From Pseudomonadota bacterium (GTDB lineage: Bacteria; Pseudomonadota; Alphaproteobacteria; SP197), in the NCBI GenBank assembly GCA_039028155.1, contig JBCCIS010000047.1, positions 1 through 40,312 of the forward strand: a stretch of 40,312 nucleotides of DNA, given 5' to 3'. Made by a program: the position numbers and the translations under genes. The notes beneath the pieces were generated by a model. That model saw only the letters and a list, made by a program, of their open reading frames with translations. It was not told the origin of the DNA and ran no database searches. Shown in pieces: positions 28,811 through 37,343 of the stretch; the first letter of the stretch is position 1, and the number at the start of each line of letters is the position of its first letter.

Positions 28811-30853
28811 TTAGAGCGCGACGCGATCCCGCTTTACGATATCGTCGCCGTCGAGAGTCCGTGCATAGAGATGACCGGCATGAACGGCCGCGGCGATCAG
28901 GCCCGGTGCGTTGCAGTCACCGATGGGGCTGACCGAGCGAATGCCAGCGTCGTCGAAGGCGCTCTCTTGCTCCATCAGGTCCTTGTAGAGGCCGTCATGC
29001 GGCCGCCGCGCCGTCACGTTGACAAGCGTCGCGCACGGTATGCTCTGTTCCCGCCCGCTATACGCGCAGGCGAGCACCGCCACGCCGTTCGCGACCGACT
29101 GCACCGTGTGTGATGTCACGACATTGATGCCGAGCTCCAGGATGCGCGCCTGAATGCGATCCTGATCAAGAGTGCCGTGGGCCTGACTTGATACGATGCC
29201 ATCGGTGGTGACAAGCGTTGTGTCGTGGCCGGCTGCCTTGACCGCTTCGGCGATCACGCCGCCCATATAGAAGTTGTCGTCGTCATAGACGACCACCGGT
29301 CCATTCGGCGCCGTACCGGCCATGATGTCGTCAGGTGTCAGGACAGTCGCGTTATCCCACCCCTCCATCGCGCGATAGCTCGACCGGCCGACGCCATCTT
29401 GGCGCCACGTCGAACCTGTTGCGATACATACGTGATCGAAGCCGAACTCAAGGATCTGATCAGCGTCCAGTTCGCTGTCACGATAGATTTCGACGTGGCC
29501 CAATTGCTCTATCTGGTAGGTCCGGTAATCGCGCACGCGGCTCCATGCGGAGAGACCGGGCAGGGACGATTCCTTCGTGACCCGGCCGCCCAACTCGCTG
29601 GTCGCCTCCGCCAGTGCGACGTCATAGCCGCGATTGGCCAGCGCCCGCGTTGCCTCAAGGCCGGCCGGGCCGGCGCCGACGACCAGAACCTTCGCGTCGC
29701 TCGCCTTCTTGGTCATGATCTCAGGATGCCAGTCGCGGCGCCATTCCTCACCCATGGTCGGGTTCTGGGTGCAGCGGATCGGCGCGCCGTGACCATCGCC
29801 CATGATGCAGACATTGCAGCCGATGCATTCGCGGACGTCTTCAATGCGGCCCTCTTCGATCTTCTTCGGCAGATAGGGATCGGCGATCGACGGGCGTGCC
29901 GCGCCGATCATGTCCATGATGCCCTTGTTGACCACACTCACCATGCGGTCGGCGCTGGTATACCGGCCGACGCCGACGACCGGCTTGGTCGTGACCTGCT
30001 TGACGAAGTCTATATAGCTTTCCTGGTGGCCTTCCTCGGCAAACCGCGAGGTCCTGGCGTCTGCCGGAAAGTTGGCGATGTTGACGTCCCAGAGGTCGGG
30101 CATCTCGGCGAGATACTCGACAAGCGCGCGGCCATCGCCGTCCTTGGTCACACCGGCATCGACATCCAGGTTGTCGACGGCGAAACGGATCACGACGCCA
30201 CAGGTGTCGCCAACCGCGTCCTTGGTGTCTTCCAACAGTTCCTTGATCAGGCGTGCGCGGTTCTCGAAGCTACCGCCGTATTCGTCCGTGCGCTGGTTTT
30301 GCAACGGCGACAGAAACTGTGCAGGCAGATAGCCATGGGCGGCATAGACGTAAACGATGTCGAAACCGGCTTCCTTTGAGCGTAGTGCCGCTTCGCGGTG
30401 CCAGCGACGGAAGTTCTTGATGTCGGTCTTGTCCATGGCGCGGGTCTGGTTGGTGCCATGCCATGACGGCACGCTGTCGGGACCAAGCGACGGCGCACGG
30501 CTCAGATGATTGGCCGATGAGTAACCGCCATACCAAAGCTCGACACCGGCAAGCGCGCCATGGCGGTGCACCGCCTCAGTCATTGCCGCATGGGTCTTCA
30601 CGTCGGCATCGTCCCACATGGTGCAATAGGGATAGGGTTGGTCATCGGAACTGGGGTGGATCGAACAGTATTCGGTGCACACCACACCCCAGCCGCCTTC
30701 GGCCTTGATCTCGCGCATGCGGTTCAGGGTTTCCGGCATGGCAAATCCCATGCCAGAGCAATGGGGCACCTGATAGAAGCGGTTCTTGGAGGTGACCGGG
30801 CCGATTTCTACCGGTTCGAAAAGCACGTCATAGCGGGAATCGCGCGCCATCAT
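28811..30853 (-). CDS. Trimethylamine dehydrogenase-like Fe-S flavoprotein with altered aromatic pocket
   Basis: 680 residues closely follow trimethylamine dehydrogenase: RFYQVPHC (C32 equals the covalent FMN-attaching Cys), TEYCSIHP, and YVYAAHGYLPAQFL (Y170 and H173). The 4Fe-4S ligands are C343, C346, C349 and C361, followed by an FAD/ADP-binding module starting VLVVGAGPAGLEA. By my alignment from memory, the substrate-bowl Tyr is kept (Y62). The first Trp is Phe (F262) and the second is replaced by a small or acidic residue (about D353). The catalytic Asp is kept (D265). The enzyme probably demethylates or oxidises an N-methyl compound other than trimethylamine. The EamA exporter gene follows it. 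Confidence 0.88.
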   Translation of the reverse strand: MMARDSRYDVLFEPVEIGPVTSKNRFYQVPHCSGMGFAMPETLNRMREIKAEGGWGVVCTEYCSIHPSSDDQPYPYCTMWDDADVKTHAAMTEAVHRHGALAGVELWYGGYSSANHLSRAPSLGPDSVPSWHGTNQTRAMDKTDIKNFRRWHREAALRSKEAGFDIVYVYAAHGYLPAQFLSPLQNQRTDEYGGSFENRARLIKELLEDTKDAVGDTCGVVIRFAVDNLDVDAGVTKDGDGRALVEYLAEMPDLWDVNIANFPADARTSRFAEEGHQESYIDFVKQVTTKPVVGVGRYTSADRMVSVVNKGIMDMIGAARPSIADPYLPKKIEEGRIEDVRECIGCNVCIMGDGHGAPIRCTQNPTMGEEWRRDWHPEIMTKKASDAKVLVVGAGPAGLEATRALANRGYDVALAEATSELGGRVTKESSLPGLSAWSRVRDYRTYQIEQLGHVEIYRDSELDADQILEFGFDHVCIATGSTWRQDGVGRSSYRAMEGWDNATVLTPDDIMAGTAPNGPVVVYDDDNFYMGGVIAEAVKAAGHDTTLVTTDGIVSSQAHGTLDQDRIQARILELGINVVTSHTVQSVANGVAVLACAYSGREQSIPCATLVNVTARRPHDGLYKDLMEQESAFDDAGIRSVSPIGDCNAPGLIAAAVHAGHLYARTLDGDDIVKRDRVAL

Positions 30854-30956
30854 TGCCCCTTATCATCTTGCGTCGAACGTGAGGGCACAGCATCGGGCGG
30901 CGGGGCGCACCGCGCAAGAGCTTCTCTGCGCCATCAGACGAGAAAGGCGAGGCGAG

Positions 30957-32711
30957 TTACTTGCCCCAACACTCCACCAGGTGGGTGAACTCCTCGGCGC
31001 TGTCGGCAATATCCGTCGTTTCCAGTTCTTCCGTCGAGGTCGCCGTCTGATAGGCGACATCCTGGGAATCGAGGAAAATCAGGGCGATCTGCGTCTTGAT
31101 GGCGAAGTTTACATTTTGAGGTGAGACGTCGTCGTAACCTCTCACCAGCTCCGAGGAGACGACGCCGATGACATTGCCGCTGCTGTCCAGCAGCGGTCCG
31201 CCGCTGTTGCCGGGCTGGATCGGCGCGGTGAACTGGTACTCGCGGATGTCTTCGTTGAAGCCGACCAACGCGCTGATCGTGCCGACAGTAATGTTGCCGG
31301 ATGACGAAAGGGTGCCTTGAAGCGGGAAGCCAATGGCGACCACGGTCTCGCCACGCTGCACACGAGGGCTGTCGCGAAACGCCGCCGTCTTGATCGTGTC
31401 GGGATCGGCCTCCGGCAAGCGCAGCAAGGCCAAGTCGTTGCCCGGATCTGCCGCGACCACGTCGGCGACGCCATAGTCCTCGACCGTCACCTGCAGGCAG
31501 CCGTCGATGACGTGTTGATTGGTCAGCATCTCGCCGCGCGAGGTTATGAAAAAGCCTGTGCCCGTGCCCCACAACGTCAGCTTCGGCAAAGACGATTGCT
31601 CGTTTTCGGCAATGCGCAGGCGGTTGTTGAGGCTCTCGCGCAACGATGTCAGCAGCTCTTCGTCGATGGCGCCGCTGGTCGGCAGTCCCTGAGCGCTCTG
31701 GTAGGCGCTAACCGCTTCCCGGGTGTTAGGGCCGGCGATGCCATCGATTGCGCCGACATCGTAGCCAAGCGCGGCCAGCAACTCCTGGGCGGCGCGGACC
31801 AGGGCCGTGGTCTCGGCGGCGCCGGTTTCCTCGGCATCTTCGATCTGCTCGGGCGTCAGGACGGCGCCGATCTTGTCGCGTAACTCGGCGGCGCCCGGCT
31901 CGTCCTGGGCAGCGGCCAAGTCGAGCCACTCATAAGCCTCGACGAGGTCCTTCTGCACGCCAAGCCCGTCATAGAGCATGCGTCCCAGCGCAGCTTGCGC
32001 ATAGGAGTCGCCGAGCTCGGCAGCGCGCCGGTACCAGCCGACGGCCGTGCGGTAGTCTTGCGGCACGCCATAACCGTTCTCGTAGAGATAACCGAGACTC
32101 GACAGAGCGAACGTGTCGTCGTCGTCGGCGGCGCGCTCGTACCATGTTGCCGCGATGGCATAGTCCTGCGCGACGCCGTAGCCATTCTCGTAGAGGAAAC
32201 CGACATTGCGCTCAGAAAACGATTCCCCCTGCTTGGCCGAGCGAAGGAACCACGTCATCGCTTCTTCGTAATCCAGCTTTACGCCAAGACCGTAAGCGTA
32301 GAGGTAACCCAGGTTGCCCTGGGCATAGCTATCGCCCTGCTCGGCGGCCTGGCGATACCAGTTGGCAGCCATGCGGTAGTCCTGGGGAACGCCTAGGCCG
32401 GTATCATAGAGGTAACCAAGGTTGCCCTGGGCATAGGCGTCACCCTGTTCGGCGGCGCGGCGATACCAGTCCGCGGCCTGGGTGTAGTCCTGCTGCACGC
32501 CAAGACCGAACTCATAGAGATAACCGATATAGGACTGCGCGGCGGCATCGCCCTTGCTGGCGTAGCCGATCCACTCTTGATAGGCGGTTTCGTAGTCGCC
32601 GCGATCGAAGGCGTCCCAGCCGGAATCGATATCTGCGGAGGCCGGTGCCGCCAGTATCGCCATCACAGCAAGGGCCAGCATGGAGTGCAGAAGACGGTGC
32701 ATCACGCTCAT
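30957..32711 (-). CDS. Secreted Sel1-repeat/peptidoglycan-binding/trypsin-like protein
   Basis: 584 residues from ATG 32711 (AGGGGA ten bases upstream; ATG 32702 also possible). Signal peptide 1-26 ends ASA. Six Sel1-like repeats of 36 residues follow (about 58-270), then a peptidoglycan-binding-type helical domain (about 303-357). The final part is a chymotrypsin-fold serine protease (380-560) with triad H400 (NQHVIDG), D426 (PGNDLALLRL) and S503 (PIQPGNSGGPLLD). The protein probably acts in the periplasm near the cell wall and may be processed or activated by binding. This domain order is rare to my knowledge. No PDZ domain is visible. Confidence 0.9.
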   Translation of the reverse strand: MSVMHRLLHSMLALAVMAILAAPASADIDSGWDAFDRGDYETAYQEWIGYASKGDAAAQSYIGYLYEFGLGVQQDYTQAADWYRRAAEQGDAYAQGNLGYLYDTGLGVPQDYRMAANWYRQAAEQGDSYAQGNLGYLYAYGLGVKLDYEEAMTWFLRSAKQGESFSERNVGFLYENGYGVAQDYAIAATWYERAADDDDTFALSSLGYLYENGYGVPQDYRTAVGWYRRAAELGDSYAQAALGRMLYDGLGVQKDLVEAYEWLDLAAAQDEPGAAELRDKIGAVLTPEQIEDAEETGAAETTALVRAAQELLAALGYDVGAIDGIAGPNTREAVSAYQSAQGLPTSGAIDEELLTSLRESLNNRLRIAENEQSSLPKLTLWGTGTGFFITSRGEMLTNQHVIDGCLQVTVEDYGVADVVAADPGNDLALLRLPEADPDTIKTAAFRDSPRVQRGETVVAIGFPLQGTLSSSGNITVGTISALVGFNEDIREYQFTAPIQPGNSGGPLLDSSGNVIGVVSSELVRGYDDVSPQNVNFAIKTQIALIFLDSQDVAYQTATSTEELETTDIADSAEEFTHLVECWGK

Positions 32712-32935
32712 TAGCCATCGATCCCCTGATTTCACATCGGTACTTATAGCGTCCAATGCGTGCTGGACCAAGAAACAGGCCCGATTCGGGTGGATTCCCC
32801 CAACTTTACTTGGTCGATTATAGTCAAACGGGTGTTTCGGTGCTGTAACGACGACCACACTCTGTCCTGTCTTGCCGACGAGGCCTCAGGCGATATGCTC
32901 GCGCGGCCGCGCCAGAACAGAGGAACTGCCCGTCC

Positions 32936-34066
32936 ATGTCCGAAACCCTGGATCTCCTGACCCGACTGATTGCCATCGACACCTGCGACCCGCCCGGTGG
33001 CGAGATGGAGATTGCGAACCTGGTGCACGGCTACCTTCGCGAACACGGTCTGATGTCCGAACTCGACGTGTTCCTGCCCGGTAGAGCGAATGTGGTTTCT
33101 CGCGTTAAGGGTGATGGCAGCCGGCCCGGGCTTATTTTTTCCGCACACTTTGACACCGTGCCACCGGGTGCCCAACCCTGGAAACACGGACCGTTCTCGG
33201 CGCACAAGGAGAACGGGCGCCTCTATGGTCGCGGTGCCACCGACATGAAGAGCGGCATGGCGGCGATGATCAGTGCGGCGGTCAACCTGTCACGCCAGGA
33301 TGTCAATTTAGGCGGTGATTTGATCCTGGCATTCAGTGCGGGCGAAAGCTCGAACTGCCTTGGTGCGAAACGCATGATCGAGAATGGTGATCTTGAGGGC
33401 GCTGGATACTTCCTGGTCAGCGAACCGACATCGCTCGGCATGTTGATCGCGGAGAAGGGTGCGTTGTGGCTGCGCCTCGTCGCCCACGGCAAAGGCGGCC
33501 ACGCGTCGGCGTCTGAGGGGACATCAACGGGAAGTCAAAGCGCCGTTACGCGTATGATCCATGCTTTGTCAGCCTTGGAGGCATTTGATTTCGCCGTCGC
33601 CGATCATAGCTTGCTGGGGTCGCCGAGTGTTGCCGTGGGCACGATCCATGGCGGCACGGTCGTCAACCTGACGCCGGACCGGTGTGAGGCGGAGATCGAT
33701 CTTCGTCTGTTGCCGGGGCAGGAGCCGCAATCGGTGGTCGCGGCACTCTCGGCGCATCTGGGCGACGACATCGAGATCGAACAGATTGATTTCAAACCGC
33801 CCGTTGAGACCGCTGTCGATCACCCGTTCGTCACGGCCTGTATTGACGCGTGCGCGCGCGTCTCGGGGGAAACGCCGGTTCCAGGCGGTGTTTCCTATTA
33901 CAGCGATGCCACGGTGATCTGTCCGGCGCTCAACTTGCCGATGGTTATCCTGGGACCGGGAGAACTCGGCATGAGTGGTCAGACCGACGAGTATGTCGAG
34001 GTCGAGAAACTCGAACGTGCCGTGCCGATCTTCGAACAGGTCGCGCGGACCATGCTGGCGTCCTGA
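32936..34066 (+). CDS. M20-family metallopeptidase/deacylase lacking one metal site
   Basis: 376 residues with the M20 fold: HFDTVP (H71, D73), the bridging-Asp motif GRGATDMKSG (D103), catalytic Glu E137 and E163 in SEPTS. A lid/dimerisation domain contains GKGGHASASEG (H189). By comparison with DapE, the second-metal ligands are lost: the Glu after the catalytic Glu is Ser138, and the His of the C-terminal xHxxDE motif is Gly348 (MSGQTDEYV). The enzyme may work with one metal ion, as some M20 proteins do. ArgE/DapE-like and carboxypeptidase activities are both possible. The substrate is not known. Confidence 0.9.
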   Translation: MSETLDLLTRLIAIDTCDPPGGEMEIANLVHGYLREHGLMSELDVFLPGRANVVSRVKGDGSRPGLIFSAHFDTVPPGAQPWKHGPFSAHKENGRLYGRGATDMKSGMAAMISAAVNLSRQDVNLGGDLILAFSAGESSNCLGAKRMIENGDLEGAGYFLVSEPTSLGMLIAEKGALWLRLVAHGKGGHASASEGTSTGSQSAVTRMIHALSALEAFDFAVADHSLLGSPSVAVGTIHGGTVVNLTPDRCEAEIDLRLLPGQEPQSVVAALSAHLGDDIEIEQIDFKPPVETAVDHPFVTACIDACARVSGETPVPGGVSYYSDATVICPALNLPMVILGPGELGMSGQTDEYVEVEKLERAVPIFEQVARTMLAS

Positions 34067-34069
34067 AGA

Positions 34070-34430
34070 AAGCGGCCGCCCCGGCGCGGAATCCGGGACG
34101 GCCAGAGGGGGACAAGTGCCGCGTTCTCAGGAAAGAACGCGTTGGGATCCGGTCCTTCGGCCAGGACCATGGGCAAGATCGCAACGTGCCTGGCTTCATC
34201 GCCCGGAATGGATGCCCCGACTTTGGGGGGTCGCGATCCTCAAGCGCTGGCACCACGCCGAGGTCGGCGTTAAGGCTCCTGCCTCCAGATCGGCAGCAAT
34301 CGATAGAGCGTCGCCTTCTGCCTTGATCGACTCGAGCGGGACGTCGTACTGCGCCGCCTGCTTTCCGGAACAGGCTACGCCGGCTGATCAAGCCACGAAA
34401 CGAAAATGGTGTTGCTGTCGGCTCGCTCAT
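34070..34430 (-). pseudogene. Broken Tat-type ferritin-like gene
   Basis: An ATG at 34430 with AGGAAG eight bases upstream opens MSEPTATPFSFRGLISRRSL, a twin-arginine start. The frame then becomes meaningless. A second minus frame carries CSGKQAAQYDVPLESIKAEG and ADLEAGALT. A third frame carries ASIPGDEARHVAILPMVLAE and DPNAFFPEN, which resemble the conserved C-terminal end of secreted ferritin-like proteins. At least two frame changes and missing middle parts separate these segments. It is read as a decayed gene behind the sigma/anti-sigma gene. Apart from this, 34067-34489 holds nothing I can support. Sequencing error is possible but would need several. Confidence 0.5.
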
Positions 34431-34489
34431 ATCGGGTGCTTCCTGTCGGCCATGGAGTTACCCGTCAGGCGCTGGCCTGGATGCAGCGC

Positions 34490-35449
34490 CTAGAGAAGAA
34501 CCTGCAAAACGACCAGGCCGATGACGGCCGCGCCGAGTGCCAGGGCGATGGGCCGCCAGAATGTCGGCTCGGTGGCGACGCGCTGCGTCCCATGCGGCAA
34601 GGCGCCGGCAATTCGGCGCCAAACCGCGCCATCGACATCCCCATCGGGCAGTGTGTCGACCAGGACGGCCAGTGCGTACTCCCACCGGTCAGCCATTTGA
34701 CACAGTCGCGCATCTTGATCGCGAAGCCTTGCGAAACGACTGCGTGCGGGGCCACGCAAAAGGCCCAGGACGTACTCGCCCGCCAGCGCATCCTTAACGC
34801 CGATCTCCTGCTCGCTGCCTTCAAGGCAGTTGCGAAGCCGCATCATGCCGCGCCTGATAGCGCTCTTGGCGGTGCCCAAGGGCAGTTGCAGACGTTCGGC
34901 AAGCTCCCTGTGGCTCAGACCCTCGAAATAGGCGAGCGTTATGGCGCGGCGCTGGGTATCCGGCAGACGTTGAAGACAACCGGCGAGCACCTGTGTTTCC
35001 TGCCGGCGCATGGCCTGCTCAAGGGCATCCGGTTCGTTACTGACTGTTTCGCGCGCGTCAAGTTCCGGGCTCGACGGAACCTCGCGGCCGCCGCGTATGG
35101 CAAGTGTCAATGCGACGTTACGGGTAACTGTGACAATCCAGGCATAGCCCGATCCCTTGCCGGGGTCATATCGATGGGCCCAGCGCCAAATTCGAAGATA
35201 GGCGCTTTGCAGGGCATCTTCAGCACGATCGGGTTTGCGTAGGATCTTCATGCAGAGCGCGAAGAGTTTGCCATGGGTTAGATCGTAGAGGCGAGCAAAG
35301 GCGTCTTGATCGCCGCGTGCGGCCGCCTCGATTAACGCCGCGAGTGGGTCGCTTGCGGTTGCGCCGCACGGCGTCGGCGCGTCGCCGATTGGCACAGGAC
35401 CATCGCGCGCGGATGCCTTGGTCTTGGACAGAGGAACAACATTTTCCAT
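34490..35449 (-). CDS. ECF sigma factor fused to a membrane anti-sigma domain
   Basis: 319 residues. Residues 36-105 are sigma region 2 (DAFARLYDLTHGKLFALCMK, RAEDALQSAYLRIWRW), and 148-206 are region 4 (LPDTQRRAITLAYFEGLSHR, GTAKSAIRRGMMRLR). Without a stop the frame continues into 218-285, DALAGEYVLGLLRG through WEYALAVLVDTLP, which is the helical anti-sigma domain of RskA-type proteins, and ends with one membrane helix (300-318). No in-frame ATG, GTG or TTG occurs between Met203 and this domain. The usual extracytoplasmic part after the helix is absent. A sigma factor tethered to its own membrane inhibitor is inferred. A recent deletion of the stop is the alternative. Confidence 0.85.
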   Translation of the reverse strand: MENVVPLSKTKASARDGPVPIGDAPTPCGATASDPLAALIEAAARGDQDAFARLYDLTHGKLFALCMKILRKPDRAEDALQSAYLRIWRWAHRYDPGKGSGYAWIVTVTRNVALTLAIRGGREVPSSPELDARETVSNEPDALEQAMRRQETQVLAGCLQRLPDTQRRAITLAYFEGLSHRELAERLQLPLGTAKSAIRRGMMRLRNCLEGSEQEIGVKDALAGEYVLGLLRGPARSRFARLRDQDARLCQMADRWEYALAVLVDTLPDGDVDGAVWRRIAGALPHGTQRVATEPTFWRPIALALGAAVIGLVVLQVLL

Positions 35450-35549
35450 CGCAACCGCCTTTCGCCACTATACTCGCGGCGTCATCGCGGGGATGCACCG
35501 GTCACGAAAAAATGTGCTGGCGTCCGCGCTTGGTAAAGGAGAGGACCTC

Positions 35550-36293
35550 ATGATCTCGTTTGAAGGCCGGACCGCGGTTATCACGGGCGCGGGTGGTGGC
35601 ATCGGCGGCGCCACTGCGCGGCGTTTCTTCAGCGCCGGGGCTAATCTGGTGCTGACCGACGTTTCTGAGACAAGCCTGGAGATGCTGGCGCGTGAACTCG
35701 ACGCGTCCGGCACGCGGGTGGCCACGATGGTTCATGATGCTCGCCAGCCCGACGACGCCGCCGCTGTTGCCGCCCTGGCCAAGCAGCGCTTCGGTACCGT
35801 CGACACACTCGTGACCGCTGCCGGGTACTTCCCGCAGGTCAGCGTGCCCGAGATGACGGACGACCAGTGGCACGAGGTGATTGGCATCAACCTGGACGGC
35901 GTTCTCTATACGTCGCGCTCCATGATCCCGTTGATGCCCGCCGGCGCGTCGATGGTTCACATCGCCTCGCTCGCCGGCCATCGCGGTACGGCCGAGCACG
36001 CCCACTACGGCGCGGCCAAGGCCGGCGTCCTGGGACTAAGCCGCTCGCTCGCCCATGAACTGGCACCCAAGAACATTCGCGTCAACGCGGTGTCGCCCGG
36101 CATTATCGACACGCCGATGGTGAACGATCTGATGCGCCAGCGCGGCGACTTCATCCTTGCCGCGACGCCATTGGCGCGCCTCGGCACGGCGGATGAGGTG
36201 GCGTGCGCGATCGTGTTCCTGGCCAGCGACCTCGCCAGCTTCATCACCGCCGAGACGCTGCACGTGAACGGCGGCTACTACGTCGGGTCTTAG
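35550..36293 (+). CDS. Short-chain dehydrogenase/reductase
   Basis: 247 residues from ATG 35550, behind AGGAGAGG; the longer frame to 35418 overlaps the divergent sigma gene and is not used. Classical SDR: TGAGGGIGG (cofactor loop), NLDGVLY region, ASLAGH with catalytic Ser, YGAAK (Tyr, Lys) and PGIIDTPM. Asp after the second strand (LVLTDVS) favours NAD(H). Resembles 3-oxoacyl-ACP reductase-like and sugar-alcohol dehydrogenases; substrate unknown. Convergent with the next SDR. Confidence 0.88.
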   Translation: MISFEGRTAVITGAGGGIGGATARRFFSAGANLVLTDVSETSLEMLARELDASGTRVATMVHDARQPDDAAAVAALAKQRFGTVDTLVTAAGYFPQVSVPEMTDDQWHEVIGINLDGVLYTSRSMIPLMPAGASMVHIASLAGHRGTAEHAHYGAAKAGVLGLSRSLAHELAPKNIRVNAVSPGIIDTPMVNDLMRQRGDFILAATPLARLGTADEVACAIVFLASDLASFITAETLHVNGGYYVGS

Positions 36294-36315
36294 GATCTTC
36301 GACTCATTGGCATCA

Positions 36316-36416
36316 CCGGCCCACTCCCCCTCCTCCGGGGCAAAACGCCTTGAGGCGTTTTCGCCGAGGCCACCCATGGCAGCATCCTCGGGGTGGCCGG
36401 GAGGGGAGTGGGCCGG
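36316..36416. repeat. Nested inverted repeat, copy 2 of the dispersed element
   Basis: Outer arms 36316-36332 and 36401-36416 pair over about 16 bp with one extra base. Inside are a perfect 8-bp stem AAAACGCC/GGCGTTTT (36342-36361) and GGCCACCC/GGGTGGCC (36368-36375 with 36391-36398). The core CCATGGCAGCATCCTC (36374-36389) is the exact reverse complement of the loop of the repeat at 22949-23017. Located between two convergent SDR genes. Confidence 0.8.
36342..36361 (+). terminator. Candidate intrinsic terminator within the inverted repeat
   Basis: AAAACGCC, loop TTGA, GGCGTTTT: perfect stem ending in TTTT, preceded by AAAA, so it could work in both directions. It sits between the convergent SDR genes ending at 36293 and 36439. 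Confidence 0.55.
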
Positions 36417-36438
36417 CACGGTGTCGTATCAACCGACC

Positions 36439-37275
36439 TCACCACAAACTGCCGCCAGCGACGTTGATGTTCTCCATGGTGAGACCGCGCGCGTCGTCAC
36501 GGCAGAAGAAGACCGCGAGCGCGGCAATCTCCTCCGGTTCGATCAGGCGGCCCTGGGGGTAGCTCGCTTCGACGTCGGCGATCTGCTGTTCGACGCTGCG
36601 ATTGTCGCCGCGCTCGCGCGTGCGCCGCTCGAACTCGCTGATCATCATGCCCGTGCGCACATAGCCGGGATTGATCGCGTTGCAGGTGACACCGTGGGGC
36701 GCGCCTTCCAGGGCGACGCAACGAGTCAGCCCCAACACGCCGGACTTTGATGAACAATAGGCGGCGTACTCGGCATCACCGATGTTGGCGGCGGTCGAGG
36801 CCACGTTGACGATACGCCCCCAGCCGCGCTCGATCATGCCCGGCAGGCAGCGCTTGATCATCCGGTAGGGGCCGTTGAGGTTGGTGTCGATGACACGATG
36901 CCAGATGGCGTCATCGTGGCCGACGATGGACTGCAGCATGCTGATGCCCGCCACGTTCATCAGGATATCGACCTTGCCGAAACGCTCGATGGCGAGGTCG
37001 ACCAGACCCTGGCACAGTTCGTCGGACCTGAGGTCGTGGTGGCAGCCGGCGGACCTGACGCCGTGGCCCTCGATGGCGGCGACGGCACGGTCCAGGTCGG
37101 CCTGTGTCAGGCGCGACGTGTCGGCCCGTTCCTCTGCTGCCGGGTCATCGAACAGGTAGGAGCCGATGGCAACGTCGGCGCCAGCTTTGGCCAGCGCCAG
37201 GGCGACAGCGTGGCCCTGGCCCGAGGCGCCGCCGGTGACGACGGCGGCGCGGCATTCAAGAAAACGATCGGTCAT
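36439..37275 (-). CDS. Short-chain dehydrogenase/reductase
   Basis: 278 residues from ATG 37275, with GGGAG six bases upstream; the frame to 37323 has an upstream extension without domain sequence. Motifs: TGGASGQGHAVALALAKAG, NVAGIS, ASTAANIGDAEYAAYCSSK (catalytic Ser, Tyr, Lys) and NPGYVRTGM. The insertion YLFDDPAAEERADTSR after strand 2 is longer than in FabG. Resembles 3-alpha-hydroxysteroid or glucose-type dehydrogenases of the SDR family. Divergent from the uncharacterised gene at 37344, with only 68 bases between them. Confidence 0.88.
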   Translation of the reverse strand: MTDRFLECRAAVVTGGASGQGHAVALALAKAGADVAIGSYLFDDPAAEERADTSRLTQADLDRAVAAIEGHGVRSAGCHHDLRSDELCQGLVDLAIERFGKVDILMNVAGISMLQSIVGHDDAIWHRVIDTNLNGPYRMIKRCLPGMIERGWGRIVNVASTAANIGDAEYAAYCSSKSGVLGLTRCVALEGAPHGVTCNAINPGYVRTGMMISEFERRTRERGDNRSVEQQIADVEASYPQGRLIEPEEIAALAVFFCRDDARGLTMENINVAGGSLW

Positions 37276-37343
37276 GATGGACTCCCGATGATCACGCCGA
37301 GACGATACCCTCTGCGGGAACACGGGTCATTAGGGGGGCGACC

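Noticed and set aside
29225-30379. 384-codon plus-strand frame opposite the trimethylamine-dehydrogenase-like gene
   Set aside because: Antisense shadow; the opposite strand encodes an intact Fe-S flavoprotein.
31748-32749. 333-codon arginine-rich plus-strand frame
   Set aside because: Shadow of the Sel1 repeats; apparent repeats in it simply mirror the real repeat protein.
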